From Kangiella shandongensis (lineage in GTDB: Bacteria > Pseudomonadota > Gammaproteobacteria > Enterobacterales > Kangiellaceae), in NCBI RefSeq assembly GCF_020005365.1, contig NZ_JACNML010000009.1, positions 1 to 64,000 on the forward strand: 64,000 nucleotides of DNA, written 5' to 3'. The notes beneath the pieces were generated by a model, which was given only the letters and a program-made list of their open reading frames with translations, had not been told where the DNA came from and did no database searches. Below are positions 39,104-47,784 of the stretch, in pieces. The position numbers and the translations under genes are program-made. Each line of letters opens with the position of its first letter. Within the stretch, counting starts at the first letter, position 1.

Positions 39104-39121
39104 TTGTTATATTTCAAACAG

Positions 39122-39146
39122 AAAAGGCAGCTTCGGCTGCCTTTAT
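39122..39146 (+). terminator. sppA terminator
   Basis: AAAGGCAGC-TTCG-GCTGCCTTT: a 9-bp stem with a stable TTCG loop followed by TATTTG. Confidence 0.85.
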
Positions 39147-39169
39147 TTGTTTGTCATAACATTATGAGA

Positions 39170-41128
39170 TTAGGTCAATTTTAACTGGCTCGCATTCGCT
39201 CGTATTTTGTAAACCTCGAATGCTGAAATTTCCTTATTCCGCGCCAACTCAAGTGCCATATCAGCGAGTCTGATCATTCCCTGCTTCCCTGCTTCCTGAG
39301 TCAGTTTTTCAATGTCTAACGTTTCATTAATTTCACGACTAATATCCGGTGTAATGGTCAAGAGCTCATAAACAGAACGACGGCCTGCTATGCCGGTATT
39401 AAAACATTCAGCACAGCCTGCACCTTTATAAAAGATATCCTTTTTATATGCCTGTATTTCCTGTCGAATTGAAGCTGGTACCTGCTCCTCTTCTAAGCAA
39501 TGAGGACAGTTCTTCTTAACCAGCCTTTGCGCTAAAACACCAACTAAAGCATCTTTCAGCAAATAAGGCTCAACCCCCATTTCAATCAAACGCGTGATCG
39601 TGCTTACGGCACTGTTGGTGTGTAGTGTGCTTAACACCAAATGTCCGGTTAAGGCACTTTCAACCGCAATTTTTGCCGTTTCATTATCACGTATTTCTCC
39701 GACCATAATAACGTCCGGATCATGCCTGAGTATATTGCGTAGGGCTCGAGCAAAAGTGTAGCCCGTTTTATGGTTAACTGGGATTTGCGTCACCCCATTA
39801 ATTTTATATTCAACAGGCTCTTCTACCGTGACGATGTGCGGGCCTTCTTTGACCTTTTCCTGTAGTGCGGCGTAGAGCGTGGTTGTTTTACCCGACCCTG
39901 TAGGTCCCGTCACCAGGAAAATGCCATAACTGGAACGCAATAAGTTTGTTAATTTCTCTGTGTCCTTCTCGTTAAGTCCAATTTCCTTAATATCTCTTAA
40001 CCCCTGTGAGCTATCCAAGATCCTGATGACAACACTTTCTCCATATACCGTTGGCATAATCGAAATACGCATATCGACGCTCTTATTATTACCAGAGTAC
40101 TCAATACGGCCATCCTGCGGCAGCCTTCTCTCAGAAATATCCATACCACCGATTATTTTAATGCGGCTAACGAGAGCTTGATGAAGCGACATATTAAGCT
40201 TTCTCACAGGTGTCAGGGTACCGTCTACTCGAAATAGTAGCTGTAGATGATCCGATCGTGGATGCAAATGAATATCCGAAGCGCCCTTTTCAATGGCATC
40301 GGTAATGATTGACGCCATGAGATTAATCACGCCTTTCTTTTTACCTAAATTCTCAATTTCATTCGTCGCTAACTGGTTACTAGCTGATACTCCTGACAGC
40401 TTTAATTCATTCAATGCTTCTTTTTCGTTCTGAAACTGAACTAAGCCACTTAAGTACTCCAGCAAGTCGTTTTTATCCGCTCTTTTTGGTTCGATATTGC
40501 AGCCCGCAATAAAGCTAAGAACCTGAATCGCATCTATCTGCTTAGGGTTAGAAAAGGCGACCTCAAGGAAGCCATTGTGCTTACCCAGAGGAAGTGCCTG
40601 ATACTTGAATAGTAAGTCTGATGGAAATTTCTTAATCCATTTTTCGTCAATTTCCACAATGTGGAGATCAACATCCTGTATCTGATCGGCATGGCTATTC
40701 GCCTCAATGCCAAACATTGATCGGCCATTACTTTGTATGAGCCTCATGTCAGTAATATTCTCTTCTGAGACTAAAACGATAAAGATATGATCCTTATGAA
40801 GTCGTAAAATTTTCCATAAACCGTTTTCTTTTTCACAATACACACACTGCCCTTTGATCGAAAACTGCTCACTCATTTCTATTCGATAGTTTGAATAATT
40901 GGTGTTGTCGGTTTCTTCCTGATACTGCTCAAAACTGTCATAAACGGCTTTCTGAAGGACGACATATTGTATCTCTTTAAATGAGACCGCTCCTTGCTCG
41001 GTTTGAAATACCCCTCCTTCAAAGTCAACTTCGATTAGATTCCGCTCTGATAACTGGTTTTCTGTATCACAGAATATGGCTCCTTTAGAGCTTTTGATTG
41101 CATCAACAAGCAGTTGCTTAAATTCCAC
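39170..41128 (-). CDS. Orphan GspE/PilB-type secretion ATPase
   Basis: Type II secretion and type IV pilus ATPases are cytoplasmic hexamers. This 652-aa protein has GPTGSGKTTTLY (Walker A, about 401), an Asp box RHDPDVIMVGEIRD (Walker B, about 461), the His box LSTLHTNS (about 490) and a CPHC...CAEC zinc module (about 535-570). The first 150 residues (acidic, mixed alpha/beta) do not look like the usual GspE or MshE N-terminus. No pilin, pilC/gspF or prepilin peptidase gene is nearby, so it is an orphan whose partners are elsewhere. Confidence 0.85.
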   Translation of the reverse strand: MEFKQLLVDAIKSSKGAIFCDTENQLSERNLIEVDFEGGVFQTEQGAVSFKEIQYVVLQKAVYDSFEQYQEETDNTNYSNYRIEMSEQFSIKGQCVYCEKENGLWKILRLHKDHIFIVLVSEENITDMRLIQSNGRSMFGIEANSHADQIQDVDLHIVEIDEKWIKKFPSDLLFKYQALPLGKHNGFLEVAFSNPKQIDAIQVLSFIAGCNIEPKRADKNDLLEYLSGLVQFQNEKEALNELKLSGVSASNQLATNEIENLGKKKGVINLMASIITDAIEKGASDIHLHPRSDHLQLLFRVDGTLTPVRKLNMSLHQALVSRIKIIGGMDISERRLPQDGRIEYSGNNKSVDMRISIMPTVYGESVVIRILDSSQGLRDIKEIGLNEKDTEKLTNLLRSSYGIFLVTGPTGSGKTTTLYAALQEKVKEGPHIVTVEEPVEYKINGVTQIPVNHKTGYTFARALRNILRHDPDVIMVGEIRDNETAKIAVESALTGHLVLSTLHTNSAVSTITRLIEMGVEPYLLKDALVGVLAQRLVKKNCPHCLEEEQVPASIRQEIQAYKKDIFYKGAGCAECFNTGIAGRRSVYELLTITPDISREINETLDIEKLTQEAGKQGMIRLADMALELARNKEISAFEVYKIRANASQLKLT

Positions 41129-41385
41129 AGTTATTCCTCCTATTATGAAGGCTAAACCCTATTGAATGGTTTTAGTGAGCCTAGAGTTTCAGCTCTTATA
41201 CTAGAGCCTAACACGGATGACGTCCTGATCTATATCAAGAGCAAGCTAAGATTAGCTCCAGTTCACGGGGTAAACTTCAACCACCATTTCACGCAGCTTA
41301 CCATCACTTCACAGAAAAGTGACTTATAATATGCTAGCTTTAAACTCGTAAAAGGATTTTGCACTTAACTCAAGGAGGATATGTT

Positions 41386-42180
41386 ATGTATTATTTACGC
41401 CATCTTGTCATAGTATTAGCTATTGCTCTAACCGCTTGTGACGATGTAAGAATCGTTCCTGCCCCGTCCACTTCACCTGACTTTGAGCCAATCGGAGACT
41501 CGACTGCCTGCCATACATGCGGCCAAAGAGCTTTAGCGTTATGTCAGGAAGCAGCCCCCGATAGTTACCCTGTTTGGTTTGGTTTTAATGCTGCCGGTAA
41601 TTGCAGTGCAGAGTGCAGTATTGGTCCCACCCAGTTTATTGGTGGCATAAGCGGCACCCCTCGCGCGGCATGCCCTTATCAGGTAAACACAGTTATCAAC
41701 TTCAATGGTCAAGAAGTCTGCCCTTCTGGAGAGCCCGAAAGAGGTGATAGAGACTTTTGGGGACATGGCCCCCGCTTTTCTGCAAACATTACGGCGATAC
41801 CCAATGGCGGTGGAACTCATGTTTTAGGGCAAATCAGCGCAACCTGGTCTGAAACAGAAAGTGACTTCTCCACAATAACGCTACCACCGACATCTATAGG
41901 AACAAGCCATCGACTCACTCAGAGGCCATCATTCAGTGCTCAAAATATTAGAATTTCCAGAGTATCTCCAAGTAGAAGCGCTTCTGTAAATAGGGTGATG
42001 AGTTCTAGACAACAAGAAATCATTTCTACAGCATCGGGAGACCCGCTTGTTAAACAACTCATTGTCATTGGCGATACTCATGCAGCGGATATCAGTGATG
42101 ACAATAACTGCCATGATGACGCAAGAATACACTCTATTACTTTCAAGCCAGTCAGAGTAACGATTGAACCAACTCCATAA
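41386..42180 (+). CDS. Cysteine-rich putative lipoprotein
   Basis: The 264-aa precursor has a signal peptide with lipobox ALTAC (Cys18). The mature part carries CHTCG, CQEA, CSAEC and further single Cys, around ten in total, suggesting disulfides. The rest is Ser/Thr/Pro-rich with no recognisable domain. The ATG at 41386 follows CAAGGAGGATATG, an unusually strong ribosome site. It is divergent from the GspE-like gene; no function is assigned. Confidence 0.75.
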   Translation: MYYLRHLVIVLAIALTACDDVRIVPAPSTSPDFEPIGDSTACHTCGQRALALCQEAAPDSYPVWFGFNAAGNCSAECSIGPTQFIGGISGTPRAACPYQVNTVINFNGQEVCPSGEPERGDRDFWGHGPRFSANITAIPNGGGTHVLGQISATWSETESDFSTITLPPTSIGTSHRLTQRPSFSAQNIRISRVSPSRSASVNRVMSSRQQEIISTASGDPLVKQLIVIGDTHAADISDDNNCHDDARIHSITFKPVRVTIEPTP

Positions 42181-42193
42181 ATAATACAGGAAC

Positions 42194-42221
42194 AAAAAAG
42201 CCGAGAGCAAAACTCTCGGCT
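42194..42221 (-). terminator. Terminator of the small porin gene
   Basis: On the minus strand AGCCGAGAG-TTTTG-CTCTCGGCT is followed by TTTTTT. It serves the leftward porin gene; on the plus strand there is no T-tract. Confidence 0.85.
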
Positions 42222-42256
42222 AAATGACTAACTGACTTTGAAACTGTTAGCAGTTA

Positions 42257-43057
42257 TTAGAACTGTGCTGATAAACCAACTGTATAAGTTTCAGCATCGA
42301 TTCCATCTTCGTCTTGAGAAGTGAAACTTCCATATAACGCGACATTCTCATTGAAGAAATGTTTAGCACCGATTTCATATAAGTCATTGTCAGCAACGCT
42401 AGCAAAAACTGAAGTTGCTTTACTGAAATAATAGCTACCACCTAATTTCCAGAAGTTATCCAGATCAGTATCAATATAGGTAAAGTCTGCTGTGAAGTAG
42501 TTTTCGCCGCCTAAGTGTGTAAAGTACTTCGAAGACAAGCTTACAACGTCAGTGTCATCATCGGTAGACAAAGTGAAACCTAAGTAGTCGGTGTCATTGA
42601 TCTGATGATTATATGCTGCCGAGATCTCGTAAACAGTATCACCTTCTTCAGGATCAGTTGCATCAACACGGACTAAAAAGTCGTCGTTGAAAAGGTAACC
42701 TAAAGAAAACTGGGTTGGGTTGTTATCGAATTTATCATCCGAAAAACCAAGGCCTAGCAATACGTTATTTACGAACAATTCGCCTTCAACGTTTGCTAAA
42801 TAATACTCGCCTGTTTCTACATTGGTATAGCCAGCGCTTACATTGCTAACTTTGTTGATGTATTCAAACTCGTTATATGGGCCTAGAGCTTGTTTTTTAT
42901 CGAAGAAGTAAGTACCTGACAAAGAAACCGAATCAATAGATTGGCCGTTAACATCAGTATTGCTTAACTCAAGATCTGAAAACCACTGGTACTCTTCAGC
43001 TGAAACAGAAACAGTTGAAGAAAGAAGAACCGCTGCAGTTATTAATTTTAATTTCAC
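42257..43057 (-). CDS. Small putative outer-membrane porin
   Basis: The 266-aa precursor starts at a GTG with GGAG eight bases upstream and has a signal peptide (about 1-22, VSA cut). Mature sequence is a run of amphipathic, Asp-rich strands (for example YDYLGFTLSTDDDTDVVSL-type) ending in Phe (GLSAQF), consistent with a 12- to 14-strand barrel. A strong promoter (TTGACC-17-TAGAAT) lies at 43095. It is monocistronic. Family is uncertain; pore substrate unknown. Confidence 0.75.
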   Translation of the reverse strand: MKLKLITAAVLLSSTVSVSAEEYQWFSDLELSNTDVNGQSIDSVSLSGTYFFDKKQALGPYNEFEYINKVSNVSAGYTNVETGEYYLANVEGELFVNNVLLGLGFSDDKFDNNPTQFSLGYLFNDDFLVRVDATDPEEGDTVYEISAAYNHQINDTDYLGFTLSTDDDTDVVSLSSKYFTHLGGENYFTADFTYIDTDLDNFWKLGGSYYFSKATSVFASVADNDLYEIGAKHFFNENVALYGSFTSQDEDGIDAETYTVGLSAQF

Positions 43058-43094
43058 GTTGTTATCTCCATGTATACGTTCAAATGCGGCGCGG

Positions 43095-43123
43095 ATTCTA
43101 TACAAAGGATTTTAGGCGGTCAA
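43095..43123 (-). promoter_or_regulatory. Sigma70 promoter of the small porin gene
   Basis: TTGACC (43118-43123) and TAGAAT (43095-43100) are 17 bp apart on the minus strand, 38 bp before the GTG start. Confidence 0.75.
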
Positions 43124-43440
43124 CGAAATCTTCAAATAATCTTAAAATAAATTTAACATATAAAATAAAGGAAGCTGTTCGCCCAGTTTATATTAGCTTT
43201 CCTTATCAATAACAGTCAGTTAGCCTCCTTTTGTACAACCAAACAAATTACGGTAACTTGCTGTAAGCCGCTTCGATATCGACTTTTTATCCAATTTCAA
43301 TGCCACAGCCCTACATGAGTGATCGTTTGTTGCTTTCATATAGGAGATAGGTTAAAAACTGGTAACAGTGGCTCCTTGTCTATGGAGTCTATTTGCTAAT
43401 AAATCTGAGGCTGCCCCGGAACATCGACATTCATCACAGG
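43124..43440. other. Gene-free spacer
   Basis: Stretch between the porin promoter and the tRNA-linked repeats. I see no gene, RNA or clear repeat in it. Confidence 0.6.
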
Positions 43441-43478
43441 TATAAAAAACCTGCAACAAAGTACAGGCTTTTAAATAG
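43441..43478 (-). repeat. Partial, older copy of the tRNA-linked repeat
   Basis: TATAAAAAACCTGC...CAGGCTTTTAAATAG matches the terminator portion of the full units at 43662 and 43865 with several changes. It marks the end of the array and still reads as a weak hairpin plus T6 on the minus strand. Confidence 0.7.
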
Positions 43479-43883
43479 TGGCGGAGCGGACGGGACTATC
43501 AATAACCTCCCTGTTATTGACCACTTTGTGGCCATCGTCGCAAAGCTCCGATGTTCAAAATCGTTCCAGACGATTTTGTCGAACACAGCTTCCCCTGAAA
43601 GAACTCTTTCAGTCGCGCGGCTTCTCGTCCCTGTAAATTTCGGGCATAAAAAACCTGCTAGAAAGCAGGTTTTCAAATAGTGGCGGAGCGGACGGGACTA
43701 TCAATAACCTCCCTGTTATTGACCACTTTGTGGCCATCGTCGCAAAGCTCCGATGTTCAAAATCGTTCCAGACGATTTTGTCGAACACCGCTTCCCCTGA
43801 AAGAGCTCTTTCAGTCACGCGGCTTCTCGTCCCTGTAAATTTCGGGCATAAAAAAACCTGCTAGAAAGCAGGTTTTCAAATAG
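43479..43883 (-). repeat. Two tandem 202/203-bp repeats carrying the tRNA-Asp 3' end
   Basis: Units 43479-43680 and 43681-43883 differ at three bases and one indel. Read on the minus strand each has a terminator hairpin (AACCTGCTTTCTAGCAGGTT then T6-7), then CTGAAAGAGCTCTTTCAG, AAAATCGT-CTGGA-ACGATTTT, GGCCACAAAGTGGTC and CAATAAC-AGGGAG-GTTATTG hairpins, and ends with the last 19 nt of tRNA-Asp including CCA. The array lies directly downstream of the tRNA in its direction of transcription. Confidence 0.9.
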
Positions 43884-43960
43884 TGGCGGAGCGGACGGGA
43901 CTCGAACCCGCGACCCCCGGCGTGACAGGCCGGTATTCTAACCAGCTGAACTACCGCTCC
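43884..43960 (-). tRNA. tRNA-Asp (anticodon GTC)
   Basis: The 77-nt gene folds into a full cloverleaf: acceptor GGAGCGG/CCGCTCC, D arm with TTCAGCTGGTT, anticodon loop CTGTCAC (GTC, Asp), GGGTTCGAGTCCC T arm, and an encoded CCA. Its promoter is at 44034. The last 19 nt are repeated twice downstream. Confidence 0.97.
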
Positions 43961-44033
43961 GCGATTTCTAACTTAGTACTCGAAGTGCTTTGTTAGAGTG
44001 TTTTGCTGGTGACCTCATCGGTCAACGACGCGC

Positions 44034-44062
44034 ATATTACTGGCGTTCCCCGATTCCGTCAA
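44034..44062 (-). promoter_or_regulatory. Strong sigma70 promoter of tRNA-Asp
   Basis: TTGACG (44057-44062), 17 bp, TAATAT (44034-44039), then a GCGCG discriminator. The GC-rich discriminator is typical of stringently controlled stable-RNA promoters. An A/T tract lies just upstream of the -35, as in UP elements. Confidence 0.85.
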
Positions 44063-44128
44063 CTCTTTTTTTCAATTTTATTTATTTTTTTTTAAAACCG
44101 TACAAAACACGAACAAAAAGGCTAAAAA

Positions 44129-44575
44129 TCAATCAGTTATAGCTATCCAGGCAATGATTCTATCTTCAATGGTTTCCGGGGCCAAGTCGCGTTCACTGAC
44201 TAACTGTCCGTATAAACTATTGCCTTTTTTATGAATTAACTGGCGATCACCACTAACCAGATGATGCCAGCTGGGTAAATCCTCTCCACGAGCAACAACT
44301 TTGTATGAGCAACTATCGGGCAACCAGTAGTAATCACCTAACGTATCTGGCGTTATTTGAACGCAGTCAGGCACTTTATTCAGCCTATTGTGATAATCAG
44401 TACATTGAAGCGTCTCTGTGTCTAACAGCCGGCAGGCCACATCGGTTTGCATCAACAAAGCATCATCATCGTCCAGGAATTGAATTCGGCAACATTTTCC
44501 ACAACCATCACATAATGACTCCCACTGCTGGTGAGTCATTTTATGCATGGGTGTTGTTAGCCAGAACTTATCCAT
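44129..44575 (-). CDS. ycgN: YcgN family cysteine-cluster protein
   Basis: The 148-aa soluble protein (UPF0260) has the CDGCGKCC cluster near 22 plus single Cys near 48, 58 and 70, matching the YkgJ-type zinc/iron cysteine-cluster family. Its function is not established. It is last in the fadD-rnd-ycgL-ycgN run, 5 bp after ycgL. Confidence 0.92.
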   Translation of the reverse strand: MDKFWLTTPMHKMTHQQWESLCDGCGKCCRIQFLDDDDALLMQTDVACRLLDTETLQCTDYHNRLNKVPDCVQITPDTLGDYYWLPDSCSYKVVARGEDLPSWHHLVSGDRQLIHKKGNSLYGQLVSERDLAPETIEDRIIAWIAITD

Positions 44576-44580
44576 CGAAA

Positions 44581-44844
44581 TTACTTACCTTTTATTAGCT
44601 GGGCTAACTCTTCCTGTGACGGAGGCATTTGCAAATAGTAGCCTTCTTCATCCAGTTTTGATTTAAGCTCATTAATATCCACCAAGGCTAATTGCTCTCT
44701 TTTCGCCAGGTCCAGGTGCATCACTAACTCCGGTTCTCCCCAGACGCTCATTAGCCCTTCCGGCAAATCCTCAAAATCAGTGTCAAAAGGCACATATAAA
44801 TAGGTATCAGGCTTCTTTGCGCTCTTGTAAATACTGCACATCAT
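44581..44844 (-). CDS. ycgL: YcgL domain protein
   Basis: The 87-aa protein has CSIYKSAKKPDTYLYV and EGYYLQMPP, the YcgL (UPF0745) signature. It is a small cytoplasmic protein of unknown function. The ATG ATG start leaves a 3-nt ambiguity. Confidence 0.9.
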   Translation of the reverse strand: MMCSIYKSAKKPDTYLYVPFDTDFEDLPEGLMSVWGEPELVMHLDLAKREQLALVDINELKSKLDEEGYYLQMPPSQEELAQLIKGK

Positions 44845-44872
44845 AACGGTATCAATCTCTTGTCGTGTTGAT

Positions 44873-46033
44873 TTAAGAAAAAGTGGCGAGCTGGGCTTGA
44901 AATGCAGGTTCTAGTAACTCGCGTCGCCAACTGTTCCAAAAATGATTTGGTCGGGTCATCAAGCCTTGCTCTGTCTTAATGTAATATTCTAACAGACGTT
45001 TACTGCTTAATGCCTCTTCTGGAATGTCGTGTTGCCTGGAAACTTGGCTGGCGGCAGCTTTCAGAGCTTTTATCTTCTGCTTAGCCCCAGGCAGTTTATG
45101 GAAAGCTGGAACAGGTTCGGGCCATTCACTGCTATCCATTTTATCGGCCTGGGTAATTTTATTCAGCAACTCAGCACCAAATTTACGAATACTGCCTCGG
45201 TTACAGCCGATTTTTAGTAAAAAACCTGTGGTTGGATTCGGCTGCATACAAATATCTAGCAGATGATGATCTCTAAAAATAAAAGTCTTCGGAATATCCT
45301 TATGTCGAGCCAAAGCCTCACGCCACGCAGCCACGGCTCGTAAACGGTTGAGCTGCTTTGATTTTAACTTAAAAGCTCCCTTTACTTTAAGGTAAGCCTG
45401 CTCAAAATCTTCAAGGTCAGTAATAGCACGGTAAATAGACTCTGTATCTTCAAGAACAAAACCATAATGCCCTTTCTCCAGCAGTTTTTCTCTAAGCTTA
45501 TAAAAGCAAGGTAGCAAAAACTGAACATCCTGCGCGGCATAAACTTTTTGCTCTTCGCTCAACGGCCTTTTCAGCCAGTCGGTTTTGGTGTGTTCTTTAT
45601 CCAATGTTAGCCCTAAGAACTGCTCAACCATGTTGCCATAGCCAATCATGGGACCATAACCGGCCAAAGCTGCTGCTATTTGCGTATCAAAGATGGAGTT
45701 AATGGGAAAGCCATAGCTGTTATGTAAAGCTTCTAAGTCTTCGCTACAACTGTGGAGTACTTTCAGTACCGAGTTGTTTGACAGCACCTTACCGAAGACT
45801 TCCAGCTTTTCGAGCTGCAACGGATCAATGAGGTATATCTCCTCACCATCATAAACCTGTATTAAGGCCAGTTTATGAAAAAACGTGTTGGTCCGATCAA
45901 ACTCTGTGTCTATGGCTAAAACCTCTTGTTTTAGCCAAGACTGACAAAGCTCTTCTAGACGTGCTGCGGTTGTGACTTTCTCAACCGCAACCAATTCGGA
46001 GTGATGATCTAATTCAAATCTATGCAAATTCAC
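44873..46033 (-). CDS. rnd: Ribonuclease D
   Basis: RNase D is a 3'-5' exonuclease that trims tRNA precursors. The 386-aa protein has the DEDD residues: DTEFDRT (about 41), SCSEDLE (about 97) and YAAQDV (YxxxD, about 170), followed by two HRDC-like helical domains. It starts at a GTG directly after the fadD stop (TAG-GTG), so the two are translationally linked. Confidence 0.93.
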   Translation of the reverse strand: MNLHRFELDHHSELVAVEKVTTAARLEELCQSWLKQEVLAIDTEFDRTNTFFHKLALIQVYDGEEIYLIDPLQLEKLEVFGKVLSNNSVLKVLHSCSEDLEALHNSYGFPINSIFDTQIAAALAGYGPMIGYGNMVEQFLGLTLDKEHTKTDWLKRPLSEEQKVYAAQDVQFLLPCFYKLREKLLEKGHYGFVLEDTESIYRAITDLEDFEQAYLKVKGAFKLKSKQLNRLRAVAAWREALARHKDIPKTFIFRDHHLLDICMQPNPTTGFLLKIGCNRGSIRKFGAELLNKITQADKMDSSEWPEPVPAFHKLPGAKQKIKALKAAASQVSRQHDIPEEALSSKRLLEYYIKTEQGLMTRPNHFWNSWRRELLEPAFQAQLATFS

Positions 46034-47689
46034 CTACTTACGCAGTTCCTTGCGTAATATTTTACCTACGTTGGATTTTGGCAGTTCCTCTCTGAACTCC
46101 ACGACTTTAGGGATCTTATACCCTGTCAGGTGTTCACGGCAATGTTTAATTAAGTCTTCTTCAGTAAGGTCAGAGTCCTTCTTAACCACAACTACCTTAA
46201 CCACCTCGCCTTTAATATCATCAGGCTCGCCAATCGCCGCGACTTCGAGTACTCCCGGGTGAAGAGCAACAATGTCCTCAATTTCATTAGGGTAGACATT
46301 AAATCCGGATACCAGAATCATGTCTTTCTTACGATCAACAATACGCAAGAAGCCATCGTTATCAATAGTTGCCATGTCGCCTGTGGCAAGCCACCCGTCT
46401 TTCAAGACCTCGTCGGTCTCTTTCAGTCGTCCAAGATATTGCTCCATCACCTGCGGGCCCTTAACCCATAACTCCCCGGGTTCGTCAAAGCTCAGTTCGT
46501 TGCCTTCTTCATCACGTATTTGCACATCGGTCGAAGGAATCGGCAAGCCAATGGTTCCGTTATAGGCTTCCGAATCCAAAGGATTCATGCTCACCACTGG
46601 CGAAGTTTCGGTTAAGCCATACCCTTCTAATAGAGGCGTCTTAGTCAACTTTTGCCACTCTTCAGCCACTGACTTTTGAACCGCCATGCCGCCGCCAACG
46701 GCCAGCTTTAATTTAGAGAAGTCCAGCTGTCGGAAACTTTCCTGATTCAACAGACCATTAAACAGGGTATTAACGCCTGTAATCGTTGTAAACTTATATG
46801 TGCGAAGGTGTTTACAGAAATCCTTCATATCACGAGGGTTAGTGATATAAATGTTATGCCCGGCTGCTTTGGTGAACAACAAACAATTCACACATAAAGA
46901 GAAAATATGGTACAGCGGTAACGCGGTGATAATAATTTCCTTACCTTCTTCTAGAAACGGTCCCATCCAGGCATAAGTCTGCAGAACATTCGCCACCATA
47001 TTTTTATGACTTAGCACAGCACCTTTAGCAACACCCGTCGTGCCACCGGTATACTGCAGGAAAGCCGTATCTTGGTGAGATACTTCAACAGGTGTAAAAG
47101 TTGAAGCGGCTCCTTTGTTCATCGCATCAACAAACGAAGTTACATCAGGCAAATTAACGCTTGGCACCATTCTCTTAAAATATTTAACTACAAAATTAAC
47201 GATAAAGCGTTTTGGCTGAGAACAAACATCCCCCACCTGAGTTACCACTATATTATCCAACTCAACCTTGTCCAGAGCCTCTTCAAGAGTATCGGAGAAG
47301 TTGGCTAATATGATGATGGACTTTGCACCGCTATCATTAAGCTGATGTGCCAGTTCTCGCGGCGTATACAGGGGATTAACATTGACCACTGCCAGGCCTG
47401 CTTTCAAAGCACCAAACAGTGCTATTGGGTACTGCAATAAGTTCGGCATCATCAGCGCCAACTTATCGCCTTTACTCAACCCCAGTGTGTTTTGTAAATA
47501 AGCAGCAAAATTCGTAGCTTTCTGCTCAAGTTCTTTATAGGTTAATGTGACACCAAGGTTGGTTACGGCTGGTCTATCCCCATGATTGCGCACGGCCTCA
47601 TCCAGGAGCTCACCGAGATTAGCATATTCATTAATATCTACTGTGTGCGCTACTTTTTGGGGATAATTTTTCAGCCAAACTTTTTCCAT
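46034..47689 (-). CDS. fadD: Long-chain acyl-CoA synthetase
   Basis: FadD activates fatty acids with ATP and CoA for beta-oxidation and import. The 551-aa enzyme starts MEKVWLKNYP like E. coli FadD, with the AMP-binding YTGGTTGVAKGA (about 202) and GYGLTETSPV (about 350). An open stretch upstream to 47734 is rejected. It is followed by rnd without a gap. No FadR-type operator is visible in front of it. Confidence 0.95.
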   Translation of the reverse strand: MEKVWLKNYPQKVAHTVDINEYANLGELLDEAVRNHGDRPAVTNLGVTLTYKELEQKATNFAAYLQNTLGLSKGDKLALMMPNLLQYPIALFGALKAGLAVVNVNPLYTPRELAHQLNDSGAKSIIILANFSDTLEEALDKVELDNIVVTQVGDVCSQPKRFIVNFVVKYFKRMVPSVNLPDVTSFVDAMNKGAASTFTPVEVSHQDTAFLQYTGGTTGVAKGAVLSHKNMVANVLQTYAWMGPFLEEGKEIIITALPLYHIFSLCVNCLLFTKAAGHNIYITNPRDMKDFCKHLRTYKFTTITGVNTLFNGLLNQESFRQLDFSKLKLAVGGGMAVQKSVAEEWQKLTKTPLLEGYGLTETSPVVSMNPLDSEAYNGTIGLPIPSTDVQIRDEEGNELSFDEPGELWVKGPQVMEQYLGRLKETDEVLKDGWLATGDMATIDNDGFLRIVDRKKDMILVSGFNVYPNEIEDIVALHPGVLEVAAIGEPDDIKGEVVKVVVVKKDSDLTEEDLIKHCREHLTGYKIPKVVEFREELPKSNVGKILRKELRK

Positions 47690-47784
47690 GAATAAACCTA
47701 TTAGATATGCGAATGTGTTTTTGATCTTGGACAAGAAAATTACATGATTCCGTCCTTTAGCGCAACTATTCCGACCACTTGCCG

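Noticed and set aside
43434-43818. Two open frames of 80 and 69 codons on the minus strand within the repeats
   Set aside because: They run through the tRNA 3' end and the terminators and have no ribosome site; the repeat is better read as structured RNA. A short MPEIYRDEKPRD frame is noted but unproven.
43441-43883. CRISPR array
   Set aside because: Only two long near-identical units with no short repeats or differing spacers, and no cas genes.
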